Source: Diprion similis (lineage: Eukaryota > Arthropoda > Insecta > Hymenoptera > Diprionidae). From it: 64,000 nt of DNA. Under the pieces are notes generated by a model. That model was given only the letters and a program-made list of their open reading frames with translations. It ran no database searches and was not told the origin of the DNA. Of the stretch, positions 38,377 through 53,300 are shown in pieces (position 1 is the stretch's first letter; every line of letters begins with the position of its first letter). A program made the translations under genes and the position numbers. The stretch spans positions 17,448,031 to 17,512,030 of the forward strand of contig NC_060106.1 of the NCBI RefSeq assembly GCF_021155765.1. The letters are read 5' to 3'.

Positions 38377-41300
38377 CTGTGTGGAATAATAAAAGTGACG
38401 GTAAATCGATACACGTTGAAAACAATCCTTCAATCCGCAATCTCGCTTCCGCGCCACGAAACCGACGTCCATTATCACTCACTTTGACCACCTGATGTAA
38501 AACATCTCCAAGTCATCCTCGACTATCCCGATTTCCTCCTCCTGATGCGCTTGATTGAAATTCTCAAGTATTATCGCGATGTACATGTTTATCACGATCA
38601 TGTAACTAATGATGATGAACGAGGTGAAATACGTTATCGCCAGGAGGGGATAACCGCAGTCGCCGTTTGACTGCCGGCTATTAGGCGTTGGATCGCAGTC
38701 TGGTGGTTGGACCATCAGAGACTCGAGGACGTCATTCCATCCAGCCGAAGTCATCAGTCGAAACAGCAGCTGCATGCTTCGTCCAAAAGTCTCGAAATTT
38801 ACCTTTTATTCGGGAAAGAGAAATTCGGTCGCTTACCTCGTACGTGTAAACAGGAACGAAAACCACTGACGTCAAGTATACATAATATATATGCAATATA
38901 TGTATGCAATAGAAGGTGAAGGAGAAGAGCTCACCATGTCATCAAGAGCGCCCTGTTTCCTTACGTGACCGAAAACGGACATGCCGATGATCGCGTATAT
39001 GAACGTGATCAGGGCCAGAAGGGCGCCGATGTTGAACAACGCCGGCAAACTGACGACCAACGCGAAAAGTAGCTTTCTTATTCCCTTGGCAGCTTTAATG
39101 AGCCTTAAGATCCTTCCGATTCTGAACACCCTCACGACTCGCAGGAGCGTCGGGGACACGGGAAAGTCCATCATGATATCTTCCATTAGAATGCCGAGAA
39201 TCGAGGCCAACACTAACAAAAAGTCAAACAAATTCCAGGGTACCGTGAAATAATGATATCGAAGCCCGATTATCTTAACGATAGCTTCGAGCCCGAAGAC
39301 TGTTGTGAAAAATGCGTTCGATACTTCGAGGACGAAAAAGACGGCGTGCGGTTGGCTGTAGTGCTCGATTCCCATCGTCAGCATATTCAGAAATATCAGT
39401 ACGAAAATTGCTATTTCAAATCTGGAAAAGAAACAAGAAAAAAACGTGTCTTCAACGCTGTTCCACAAATATATCAGAAAAATTGGTCCTCTTGTGTGTT
39501 TTTTGAAGGGTATAGGTAGTCAGTGTCGTTGTTTTCTTTTCGGTGTAGAGTTATGATGTGCCTTAGAGCGCTGCTGATTTGCGCCAGAAATGTGTAAACA
39601 GTGTACAACAATGGTTGTAATTACCTTCTAGAGTTGGACAGGTCGTAGAACATGGCGAGAAATTGATTCATCGGTCGCTTAATCACTTTCTGCGGCTTTT
39701 TGCGGCCGAGCTTTTTCATGGCAGTGTAGTAGTGCTTCTGACTCTCGGTCAGAAACATTTCTAGCACTCCACCTTCGTACTGAAAAATGAAAGATGGGAA
39801 AAAAATTTAATACGTCTTTCTCAAGCTGCCGCTCGTTGTGTTGCCTCTGCATACAGAAAAGCCGTGCTTTTATGGCCGTATTTAAGCTCCTCGTCAATCT
39901 TGATCTGTGTGTACAAGCACGCGGTTCTATCGTTCAACGTTCGCCTTTGATGACCGCCCTTATCAAGAATCTCCGATTTCATCCTGTTTCACTACGTACA
40001 CTTTAGAAACGTGAGATTTTTTCACACTCTTGTATTGCTCAGAGTCCAGTTCACCCTGGTCAAATTTTTCTCCACTTTATCTTTGCAGATGTGATGTGAA
40101 AAAAGCCGATAAGGACATTTGCCACGAATTTTTAAGCTGCTCTAATAGGCTATGCAATTTTTTCAAATAATGTTGTGATTTTTTTTGTCTTTCTCAACAT
40201 CCTTATCTTGTTCTCTACACATGTTTCTCAAAAGCTCGCAAATTTCATAAATTTTGCGCAGATGTTATTGTTACCGTGAGTTTTCGTACATTGAGAGTTA
40301 ACCTGTACTAAGTTTTAAGTCGTATTGAACGTAGAGAAAAATTTATGAGAGATCGACATTCTCGAAAAGAGAAGCCAGACAAAGATTAAAAAGAAATTTA
40401 ATGGTTTTCAAAGAGCAAAATTTAATGTTTCGGAAGAGTAATCACATAGAATGTCGGACATATTTTGGATGAAAAAGAACATTTTTTCAGCTTGATTCTG
40501 GGGTAAAACATGATAAAAAAATTTTAAGAGAAAAAATTCACCAGAGTAGCAGGTCGACTGACGTAAGCCTCACGAATATTTCGATATCATCGATTGACAC
40601 AGGCAAAGAAAAGAATCTTGGTAGGGACTCTCATTAAGAGACGTAACTTTGAGTGATAAACCGGTGCTCCGGATGCTGTTTGATAGTGGCGAAACGTTAG
40701 TAGAAAAAAGACGCAGTGAAGAAGTGAAGCGGAGGGTGAAAAGTGTCGAATCTCGTGTTTCCTGGCGGTCTCACCTTCTTTTTGAGCATGTTGAAGTTGT
40801 CTATAATAACTCCGATGAACAGATTGAGCGTGAAGAACGAACCGCATACGATAAAAATGACAAAATAAATATACGCCCACAAATTGGCCTCCCTCTGAGG
40901 CTGGAGATCGACGCCTCGGGCGTCAACCGCGTCTTCCATAACTTCCATCCACCCTTCGAAGGTCGCGACTTGAAAGAGAGCCAAGTAGGCGATTCCCACG
41001 TGGTCGAATGTGATCTTACTATTCTCCCATGAATAGTTAAGATTGAGGCAGTCTTGTTTCGTATTTACTAACTGAAACCGAAATCCATAAATCATATTAC
41101 CTGTTTTCTAATCGCTTGTATTAAACTTATTGTAACATAAACATATTATATACTGACCGATAAATTCTGCAGCAGTTCTCCGTTATCGTCGATGCACTTG
41201 AAGAATTTACCGCCGAAAAATTGCACCCCCATTATGGAGAAAATGAGCCAGAACACGAGACAGACGAGGAGCACGTTGAAAATACTAGGTATGGCGTACA

Positions 41301-44300
41301 TCAACGCGTTCACTACGATCTGAGGGATGGAGAAGAGAACATGTCAGGCTTACAGATGAGCCGTTCAGAGCCCCGAGGTCTGATATTTTTCATCGATACG
41401 TGGGCACCGCCATACAGATATATGTATAGGTATCCGGGCACAACAAACACGTACCCTCATGCCTTGCCATCTTGAGATTGCTCTCAGCGGCCTGAGTGCC
41501 CTGAGAGTCCTCAGCGAGCGCAGCACTTTCAGATTCTCATTCTCCTCTATCAAAAGGCTAAAGATGGACACCTGTCAAAGGGTAAACTGTCATTGTACGC
41601 CCGTTATTACTGGCCTACATTATCGAGCACAGAACCGCTTCATATGCACTCACAAACAAACATAACACCCCGTACGAAACATTCCTCGTAAATTAATCTG
41701 CAACGCAAGATCCACGAATGAACTTTTCATCGCGACGATATCTCGCTGGGAAAATTTGGTGTTTATTTTTTTCACGTCAATATCCATAATAGTCTACACG
41801 ATACAGGCGAAAAGTGAATTTCTTTGCATCGAAAGATGGAAATTTTCATTCCCCAATTTGATAATGGAGAGAAACGAGAGAGGTAAGATTGAAGAAGAGA
41901 AGAAGAGAAAATAACAGAACGTCAAATTTTTCGAGCGAGTTATCTGGCCGCAGTGAAATTGTAATGAAAGATATTCAACACATGCCCAACACAACATCGA
42001 ACGTAAAATAAGAACAGCAGTATGAGAATGATGACGCCTACGGATAAAACGTATGTAACGCACGTACCTGAGTCCATGAGGCGACACATAAAACATAGAA
42101 AAAAACACGGAGACAACATTCAAAGAATTACCACACTTAACAATGCCATATAATATCCTGAACCGAACAGACTTAACCATATGAACGTTAAGCGATGTGT
42201 AAGACTTAACGGTCTAAGATGATGGAAGAAACACACGTATAATGTGATGTAACAAATACGTACGTATAATTACTAGGAAAACGCATGCCACAGCGATATG
42301 CGGTTTTTGATAAAAATTTATCTTTTTTTTTTGTATCGAACGAAGGAATTTCTTTACTTACGAAAACGATGATGAAATCCAATATTGTCCAGAAGCTTGT
42401 GAAGTATTTACAAAATCCAAGGGCGAGCCACTTCAGGAGCATCTCTATACTGAACAGAGCGCAGAATCCCAAATTTGTCCAGTAAAGTATCTTTTTCAAA
42501 AAGGGATTATCGTCAAGGTATATATCCTCGAAGCAGAGCGTTATGGAAGATGCGAATATGAGAACTAGGACCATCCATTCGAACGCCGGAGTGTCGACCA
42601 CCGACAAAACTGCGGTACGAACTTTGACCCATTTTCTGCCAAGGTCCGTCGCGATGCAACGATCGATACAGGAACATCTGTACAAATGATCAATGATCAC
42701 CAACTAGTTGTTTCTACCTCGAACCCCGTTACGATATAACCGCACAGTGTGACTGACGGCCCAGAACAACGGTCCTTGGTATAACCAAGAAGCCGTTGAT
42801 ACTTACTTCTGATAACAGTGCTGGGGAAAACAATCCTGCGGTGTTTTTGGCTGTTTGTTTCTTCCAAAGCCGGGAAAGGATCCCATTCCGTCGATGTACC
42901 TTCCCTTGCTGTCCCTCCTTCCCCCGACCGTCAATTCGTCAACGTAGCTGACGAGAGCGTGCCAGGGCCTTTTCTCCGGTGGATCGTCCATTCTGATGGG
43001 TTCCTTCTCGGGCAGCATGGCGACTTCCTCGTCAGGTTTAGTCGAGTCCTTCAGGACTTCGAGCTCGATGCTTTCCTCGGGATTCGCTGTTTCTTCAATT
43101 TTTTTATTCTCTCTGACGGTCTCCTGGCTGCTCTGACTGTAGGTCGTTACCGTTGCTTGACGGTAGAGGGGGTCGTAGGTGAATACCGGCTGGTTAAGGC
43201 TTTCCTGGTAGGATCGGTTGTAGATGTTTTCCTTTGGCAGGCTGAGCACCGTCTCCTGTATCGCGTACTTTTCCTTGTCAGATTTATCCATTACCTCCCG
43301 AACGATTTGCTCGAGTCTGGTATTCTTTTCATTCTCGGAATTCTCTCTGCGGTATTTCTTCTTCCTAACGATTGATCTTATGCGATCAAACGACCTGGCG
43401 AGTTTCGAGTCCTCCCCGACTTCTTGTTTCTTCTGCTTCAGCTCCTCGGAGTTAAAACTGTTGAGCAACAACGCTAAGAAGAGATTGAGGACCATGAAAT
43501 TGCCCATCACTAACGCCGGGAGGAATATCGCGAAGCAGATTTCGGATCCCTCGTCCTTTTCCGCCCTCATGCAGTCCCAGAGGGGTTCGATCCACTCCCC
43601 GCACAGTATCCTGAATATCATCATGAACGAGTGAAAAAAGTCGTTGAAATTCCACCGCGGCACTGGGTCGGGGTAAAACTTGTCCAGGGTGTAGTCCTTG
43701 CTGAAGAGCTGCATGCCGATCACCGCGAATATGTATATCACGATGACGAGCACTAAGGTCAGGTTACCCAAGGCTTCGATGCTAGATATGATGATACTCA
43801 AAAGCACTTTCATCGTCGTCCAAGACTGCGCGAGCTTGAGTACTCTCAGCAACCGGAGTCCCCTTATCACAGAGAGTCCGTCGACTAGCTCGAAGGTCAG
43901 ATCGATTAAAGAGGCCGAGACGATTATCAGGTCGAATATGTTCCAACCGTTGCTGAAGAAATCCTTGCTGAGAGCAAGCAGCTTGAGGAAACACTCGAAC
44001 GTGAATATGCTGGTAAACACCTTGTTGCCGATGTTCAACGCCTGCCGGATGCTCTCGCTCATGCCGTGGTGCTCCATTGCTAGGAATCCGGTGTTCAAAA
44101 CGATGCACAACGTGATGGTCAGCTCAAACAGCGGGTCTCTCACCACCTGACGATGAAATTACGTCGATGATTGATTATGTCGCGTCAAACGATCGCGAGC
44201 GACGTTGCAGTTAATCGAAAAACGATTTAATCGTAGGAACATGTCTTGTCTTGAGGGGTCAAAGAAATTGATCAAAAGATATAGAGGCGATCGAGAGATC

Positions 44301-47300
44301 GCCCAGAAGCGGCGATACAGTCTTCGATGAACGAAGCACTAGAACGTGGAAAGCGAATAACTGTTCGAGAACACGTGAAATAAAAGGATACGAGTTATTG
44401 GTTGGAGGGGCGCGTGTATAGGTGGGGGACAAAAGAACGGTTATATGTACGAGTAAAATGAAATAAAGGGATGAACGGGGGTGAGTAACTTTATAGCTAC
44501 CTTATAAAGGCAATTCTGAAACCTGAGCCATCCGTCGTAGTCGACACAGCACTGGATACACTTGTCGCAATTTCTATCTGGAAGATCATCTGCGAGACAG
44601 TCATAAAATTTCATTTATTAAATTCGATTCCCAAACTCGAATTCAGACGAACAGTGACGCTGAATTTTAATTGCCAGCGATAGCTAGTTTACAACATTTT
44701 TTTTATGCAATAGGCGGTTCCTTCTTAAATCCTGAATGAACCGGCGAAAAAATTCATCGAATGCCAATGACTCGAACCAATTCTAACGTCCACAGTAGTA
44801 CAACCGACGGTTTGACCCGACGCTTGAATTACTCTGCTTTGCATCGAACGCTACCGAACACGGGAAGCTGAAGCCAGCAGCGAAACGTGTCAAACTTTTT
44901 GAAAATACAAAAATGCAAGTCAGTTTTATCCTCATAGTGCTAAAAAATTATTGGGGGTTCAAGATATGTCACAAAATTTTGATTTTCGGCCTTCACTACC
45001 TTATTCGAACGGAAATTAAAAAGTTTGGCTACTAATTCTGGCTGCTAGTAGCTTCAGCCTCATGCCGAACACATTCTAATGTTCATTCAATCCGGTGCAT
45101 ACATCATTTGTCGAATGACAAGCGTTGTTCGCATCAACCGGAGCGCATCTGCGGAAGCTTTTACGTGGAACAAGCACTGCTGCTCGCTCAGGAGCTTTGG
45201 TGAAATTAACCACGAAAGCAGCCATGTGGCATCTACATGAATGCAGCCTGTTAACGATTCAAGGGGATATTGTATTGACCACGGATTTGATGCCAGTTAG
45301 GAACTCAGCATTTGAGCAAATTCAAACGAAGAAAGTTCAGTTTTGATTTACTTAAGGGGTCTACCCAACTGACGATCAAAAAAAGGGTTTTTTCAACTTT
45401 TTCGAAAAATGGCCGCCAATTTTTTAATTTTGCAAGTATCAAAAGTCGAATGATTCATTCCAAGGCCACATGCTGAATCTAAAACCGTTCGATTTTTTGG
45501 TTTCAGGTTAACCATCTTCGAGATATTGTCCGCACCGCAGACCTACTTTTTTCAGACTGATTTGCAACCACGATTTCCGTGTATAAAAAGTGATTAAAGT
45601 CAATAAAAAAAATTTGGAAGAACACTTTTCATTGGTCGTCAGATCTCTTAACGGATTTTTTTTTTTTTTTTTTATCTCTTACCAAAAAATGACACAACAC
45701 CTAATCCAATTTGCCTATACTATAAAATGACATTATTCATATAACTTTTTGAGTTGAAATTCTAGGATCTCGAATTTTTCTTTCCGTACGTTTACAGAGA
45801 TGCCGTAAAAGTTTTGATTAAATTCAATTTTAGGGACTTTGGTCAAGAATCGGTCTCGCATTTTTCCCAGCGATCTTCCGACTTCTTTACCTACTTCGTC
45901 GACTCACCTAAAACTACGATATGCGACAAGTAATCCGGGGGCAGAGTGTACATGTTGTGTTTCTTCGTTTTGATCCCGTTGCACTTTAGAACCCGAATTT
46001 CCCGGTTCGTCGTTCTGACGGCGACGGTGACGGGAGGAGCAGCCGACGTCGGCCTCTCCTGCTTCTCGTTGACCTCCAGGCGACGATGTTCGAGGGCGAG
46101 GCGTTCCTGCCGGTCACCCCGATGCTCCCTGCGCTCGTGTTCCTCGGCGGAAGTGACGTCGTCGCCGTCGTGATCGCCCTCGTGGTCGTCGACGACCCCG
46201 GAGTCGTCCAGCGACGACTGCTGGTTGCTGTTGCTGCTCGCTTGTCGCGAATGCAACATTCCTCGATGCGGCGCGAGCCGATGGACTATTCCAGGGTCCA
46301 CGGCTCGCGACGCGGCGACGACCTGCAGCGGGAGATGAGACGGACGAACACTCGAGTGCCGAGGACTCGGACTCGGGCTCGGTGTCACTGACCTGACGGA
46401 AAAAGGCCATTTTCGATCGTTCAAGGGGGAGTTTTCATCCGAATGTCACGAGGAATGCATCAGGGATGGGTGATCGACGTTGGAAATGTTTTTTCCATGG
46501 CACGGTGATCGGTGAAAAATATTTCTTGAGACACACATGTGGAAGCGTGACTCTTCGATTATGAGGAATACATTGGTTTCGTTTGACTATGGAAAAAGTT
46601 ATTTATTCGTCTGAGGAAAATTTTATAAAAATATTAATAATAATTTTATTGGACTGAATAGAGGTTTAATGATTTTGTGAAATTATTTCGTACAACGTAC
46701 GAAATTTTTATCTTTTATATAAATTAATGACAAAAATTTTCTTCGATATGATAAAATTATTTACAGCAGCTTTGAGAAAGTATTAGAGATAAGATATTTC
46801 TTTTCAATAAATGAAGTTATTTCATGCCAAATGAAAGTACTTTAATTACTTTGGAAAATCGAAGAGTCACGGTCACTGAATTGAAAAAGAAAAAAACCTT
46901 AGGGCTAATTGATGAAATTTCAGAAGATCGATTTTACTGTCTACGATAAAAAAATATCAGTCAATTTAACATCCTCTATAAAAATTGATCAAATAACATT
47001 TCATCACTTGCCAACCAGATTTTTTGGCCATATGCTGTGCAAATCCTTTAAAACCCGCTCAACTCTGAACTAAATAAAATTGGTAAAATTTTGACCTTCA
47101 ATTATCCCCCGACCGTCTGGGAGGTTTAAGAAAGCTAAAAATTAGCATATTAAATTTCCGCCGAACAGTGCTCGGCACAGCTGTACGAGTGCGGTTTCGC
47201 TACCGCGGAATAGGATGGTGTGTATAACACAAAATACACGTGTGTCTATGGCTAAGAGTGGTATTTATGGAGGATGTGTGTTGCGCGTCGGTTTGGAGCG

Positions 47301-50300
47301 AGTTAAACCGCGGAAACGGGTGCGATATATAGGAGCATGAAGCTGCTGCAGGAACGGACCACGTTTTGCATTATAATTTATAAGCCCACCTTAAATCATA
47401 TTTGGCCCGTAAACTGAAACTTAGTAACGAATTCGCGGTAGCTCTGAACTTTGAAAATCTAGGAGTAAGCTAACTCCCAACTTTATTAACCCTGCATTCG
47501 AATCAATTATGCAGAATGGCGCGGTGCATTTCTGTAACGTTAGACTTTGGCAGGTAATAAAGGAGGAAAAAACATAATACGGATAAATTTTTTTTCTCTT
47601 TCCTCTCTTTTCACGTAGTACCTAATGAAAATTTCTAGTCTCTGGGGCAAACGAAAAACGTAATCTGCACGAACCTGCTACGGGTGCCGCCGTTTTTTTC
47701 CTGACCAGCTGAACTCCGGCCGCGTTTTCTTCTCCGCGTTTTCTTCCTCGTGTAGCTGCTCAACAGAACACCTTTTCGTGCGTCAATTTTCTTCTGTTTA
47801 TCCTTCGTGAGGGTCTTGATGTTGATCTTTGTCGGGTCGAAACTAAACGTCGAGTCCTCACGGTGGTCGGTAAGATCCTTTCTCCGTTCCTGGGACGGGA
47901 TAGAAGAGTATAATAACGATCCGCGGTTCTGCTCATTAACGATGGACGGCACGATAAAGCCCCGCCTAATTTCTCATCCAAACTTCTAGTTCGTATAACT
48001 TTGAATTTCCTTCCAAGCGAAATTATAATTGCAATTTGCGCCCATTATGGCAAACTTCTCCGCGAAAAGGATCGGATCGGATCCGATCGGATCGGATAAC
48101 TTATGCAGCGGGTCGCGGAGGAGAAGGAGAAACACGAGTGGCGAAGGGGTGGTTGTTGAAGAAAATTGGGGAATACAAGGGAAAGCCGCAAACCCGCTGA
48201 CGGCGATGCTTGAGCCGATAGCTGCTGATTCGTTCACCAATTTCGTAAACCTGTCGGTAAAACACGCGACCCACGTTTCTACACAGTAGCTACCAGCTTT
48301 TTTCTCCTGCGAATTATTGAGTGTCCGCGCGGACGAAGAGTGGTAAAAGGGTTATAACTACGGGGACTTGAGACCTCCTAGCAGTACTTTCGCGAGAAGG
48401 ACACTTTCCGGACGAGATTTAAGCCTGGTAAGCACGAAGACGATGGATAGACGTCGCTTCCAGCTCCGTTCCTAACATCGTTCCCCATTTGATGCCGGAA
48501 AATGGACATCGACAACAGTTTCAAAAGACTTTTCTTTCCTTTGAAAACCTTTCATCGGATAATCCTGCAGTTACCGATACAAGCGAGGCTGAATTCCGGA
48601 AAATCCGAACCAATTTACCATCATCGTGGGGGGGTTTCAACATACGTAGCTTACTTCGTTTCATTGTAAAACAACGAATTCGTATTTTCTCCTAACTATC
48701 CAACTTGACACAGTATAATTGAAATTTTTTCGCCTTTTAAAATGTCAATTTGAGCACAGCAGTTTTGACATATCGATTAAACGCAATCTCATTTATACCT
48801 GGTCGCATCAAGCGCGTGTGAGAATCTAGTTTGAATCTATGAAAAACCGCGATTCACGTACAGCTGGTGACAGTGTGTCATTATATTTGTAGTTTTAATC
48901 ATGGATTAATTTCGTTTTGGGGTAATTCAGACGACATTGGGATTAGAGGGTGAAACACATTGCTATAAATATTCAGAGAATATTATTATGATGATGTTTT
49001 AATGCCGCTACTCACCTCGTTCGTGATTTCGGCCTCCTCTTCGTAGCTCAACGCCACGACGGCAAGCATCAGGTTGATGAGGTAAAACGAACCGAAGAAC
49101 ACGACCACCGTGAAGAACGAGACGCTGATAGGTCCGCACGCCGACAATACCTGTTTTTATTTGTGTTCATGTTTTGCTCTTTTATTTCAATCCATTCCCA
49201 AATCACGTTGATAGATTTTAAACCAACCAATAAATGAAAATATCATATAATAATATGTACGTACAGTGACTTACGGACATGAAACATGAAAATTCACTCC
49301 CTCAACCATCGCGAAATAACAACAACACATAAATCAAGCCCGATATACTTTTGTACCAGCTTGTCAATGTATCAATTAGGTCTATTCTATCATTGAGATC
49401 AAACCTTGTTATAGACATCCTCCCAGTAGTCGAGAGTTATCAGTTGAAAGGTGGTGAGCATCGACCACAGAAAGTTGTCAAAATTCGTGTATCCATGATT
49501 AGGATTTGGGCCGACGCACAGGCACGTGTAGCTCTCGTTGCAGTGTCTAAAATTACAACGTTAAAATAATTTGCTAGCCCCTCTTGATGGAAGAAAGAAG
49601 GCGAGGAAAAAAATGGACAATGATAAAAATCATCTCTGGAAAATTATTATCATAGAAGGCGGGTAATTTCTCTTTCTGGCTTGTTCGGATCTGCTCTCTT
49701 ACACTTAATCCATCAACTTCCGAGGGTATCGCCTCGCGGTGCATCAGAGCTCGAGGAGAATGGCGCATCAATTTATACAGTTAGTGTATACAGGTATGTA
49801 GTACATCGTATATATAGAGAGAAAGTTTGACTCGAGGACTAATTAAATCTAAAGCTAACCTGGCGCCAGTTACGTTGCCGCAAATGATGGGCTCTTCGGC
49901 TTCATTGAAGGCCCAATTGGACGAGTTCCAGTTCCACCTGTTGGCGATAGAAGAAGAAGATCTTTAGTTCTTGCCGAAGAGCTGCGAAGCCAAGGGTTAA
50001 TATTATTTGCGACACTTCGGTCGATCGGGGTCTATCGGTTTTCTTTTTTCTTTTTTTTTTATGTTTAAATTCCTTTTCTTTTTCTTATACAGGATACTGA
50101 ATTGCTTATTGTTCTAATACGCCAGGAAATTCGTGCAATACTTTCGAGTATATCACAGTTACATACTTTTGGTCATATCCACGTTATTAACTTTCCTCAG
50201 AACTTGTCATGTTTACTTTTTTATTGCCCGGTTCGTTTTGTTCAAGAATATTACAGGTGGCAACCCGCCCCAAGTTTATTTTCAAATTGGAGTTCTCAGA

Positions 50301-53300
50301 GTTTCAAGAGTGAATAATTCATGACCGAGTGAGAGGAGAAAAAAGTGCGCTATATCAAAGGTCGTTGAATCTCTCTCGATCCACGATACAGAACTTTTGC
50401 GAAGTCAGGATAAGGATTTAAGAGTGGCGTTGACAGGTCGGGAAGAATCTGCTTCAGATTGCTAAAAGAATCTGTCACGTAAAGTCAACTCTACCTGGTC
50501 GAAATCTATAGCGAGATTGTCAATTCGTGCAAAAAAATTGGCACTTCTTGCATGCTATGAACGCGATGAAAACCAATTGGTCAGCAAAATCTATACCATA
50601 AAAAAATCCGAAAATCCGAAAAAAAAGTTCCAGAAATTATTGCATGAAATTTCAGAGTGCGTACTCAGTATCGTTCGCGAGATTTACGTCCATATAAATA
50701 TGCCTTATAGAGAGTGGAGGAGTCAATTTGCTGAAGACGCCGTAATCCTCCTCTTGCATTTACGACAGCTCGCGCGAATTTTAGTGTCGTAAAAAGTAAT
50801 GGATAAGCGGTGGGACGGGGATAATGTCGTGTAACGTGTCCCAGCACGGGGATCAGAGTCTAGGCGATAAACTTCCTTGTTTAAGCGCAGAGAAGAGGAG
50901 CTACTTTGTAAAGTGTAAGAAAATTGCGGCCCATAAGATCCGAATGATCGGATACCGCCAATTGCCAAAGTGGTACATTTCACTCGTGCAGCTGCGCTGT
51001 CACAAAACCGCAGGGTGTAAACACCGGAAATTCGTATCTGTATCGATAATTGAATTATCCGAGTATCAAAAAGAATCGCGATAAACAAATCGTTTGATTA
51101 ACGATTATACTCTTCTCGGGCTGCAGGTGGAATTTGCTTATTGCACGATGGTTGGACGGCCAACTCGACTGGTCATAACAGACGTTGACACGGTGTTTGA
51201 TTAATTGGGGACAACCGGTGGAGGGCTCTTTTGAACGGCTAATCGCGTGACCGTTGTAGGAACAACGCCGGCACTAGACAAGGCCTAAAAGACCTATCCC
51301 CGCAAGCTTCGTACCGCTGCGCCGAATAATTATTACACCAGGAATTTATCGCACCCTCCGTTTCAGTCCCGACAGACGTGCTCGCTTCTCTCGGATTGTG
51401 TTGTTACAGCCATTTCATCCACTCTACCTCCATTCAACTCGACGAATCTGTGACTCAACTAATAGTGCATGGGTGTGATGGATATTATCACAAGAAATGT
51501 ACGTAAATTAAGACTGAGCTGATAAAAGTCTTGAAGATCTGAAGAAGTCTTGAATCAAATTTTTACCGAAAAGGATTGTAACATGACTTTTCCACATTTT
51601 TCTGACGTAATTTTCATCCTTCTTTTAAACAGTTATATTAGTATTTGAAAGGTTGTAATTAATTTCAGGACGAAGATCAAGATAAGTTTAGACTGGTATT
51701 ATCATTATCGGAGGATAGAATAAGTCATACTGTATTTCCAATAACCAAGGATAGCATAAAGTTTGTTAGAATTAATTTTTGCAATAATTTCTAGGTCACC
51801 GGGATGTGAACAAAAATTTGACGAGTGTATAAATTGAAAAAAAATTGAAATTTCGATGATATAATAGAATGGCAAAGAAATGAAGAATCGAAGAAATCGC
51901 TGAAAATAAATAATCGTTAAAAAATTGTCGACGAAACTTTGCTGACTACGAAAATAATATAATCTACAAGAGAGTTTGAAGAAAAAGCATTAGCCTCGAA
52001 GTTCGAACGAAGTATTACTCGCTCTTAATTGGGCTGTTCACTCAGTGTCTAAAGGAATGAAAGTAGAGCTGGAGCGGAAATGCTCATGAATTCGTATTAG
52101 CAACGGAAGTGCCCGAGCGTCACGACGTGATATCCGGTCGAGGCGTCGTGAAAAGAAGGGCGGATAAAAAAGAAGCCGGCATATTGTAAATTATTCATAA
52201 TCCTGACTAGGTTCAACGTCAACAAGTTTAAGGGGCATTATCTCAGGCTCAATTTTAAGGAAGATTCATCGAGGACCGGGTGTTGAGACCAGCTGATAAA
52301 TGATCAAGTCGAGTCGCGGGTTACCGTTCCGCACTTTGTCGGCTGGTAATGTTCGAGGGGTTCTCAAATAATTATACACAGTTAGCCTTGCGATTTGTCT
52401 CCCCTTTGTTTACGCCTCGAGTATACAACTCGGTCTGCAAGGTTCGCCCTTATTTTCGCACGCGAGAAGAATAATGAATTTCATTCACAGAAACGTCGGG
52501 AACACTGGTTGCCTTTTATTTATGTTATTATTATTTTTCATTTTATTATGCTTTCATTTTTATGTTTTCAGCCTTCCAGCCGGTTGTATTTATTATTATA
52601 TTACCGCGTGCATAAAAGGTGCTAAAGTTGGGGTTCTTCTCCCTCCGGAGGTGAAATCAATTCGCCCAATACGGTGAGCGACTTCATTCCGTTGCTCAAG
52701 ATTTCTTCTTTAAATTCTATGGTATACTTACTCGTACCAGTCCACTTGGGTATCGTTCGGATCCTGCTGCCTGACGCACTTGTTTCTCAATTCGCCCATG
52801 TAAACTTGGAGGGCAAAAAGGGCGAAGACCATTAAACAAAATATCGTCAACGTCATGACCTCCGCCAGCTGCTTGAAGCTGTGCAGCAGCGCGTTTATGA
52901 TTGTCTTCAAACCTGCGGATCAGAAATCATTCCAAAATCAAGCTTTTTACAGAATTAAATACACAAGTTTTGACGAAAGCTTTTTCACAAGTAAAAATTA
53001 AGGTATACCAATTTTATGCCAGTACAAAGTTATAACAACAGCCGAGACAACAGCTTTCCTGCAGGTCTGTTATTATAAAAAATAACCGTAAATTATGATC
53101 CATGAGCACGGTATGAAATAATAACAGCCATAATACTGTATGCAAGCTACAAGTTTATACAGAATTCAAAATATACAACCTCGCTAAGGCATTTACAGCA
53201 AAACGACTTAAGTTTTAATTATATAATGATGCAGGAAAAATGTTTTCAAGTTTTATGATTCATCGTCGTGAAGAAAGTATAAAGTCAGGTACAGAATTAG

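Noticed and set aside
42818-43375. 185-codon plus-strand open frame
   Set aside because: Antisense shadow of the large domain II exon.
46114-46410. Alternative reading frame across the I-II linker exon (Ser/Arg-rich)
   Set aside because: Only the other frame joins the upstream basic exon and the downstream [14 protein letters not shown] block.
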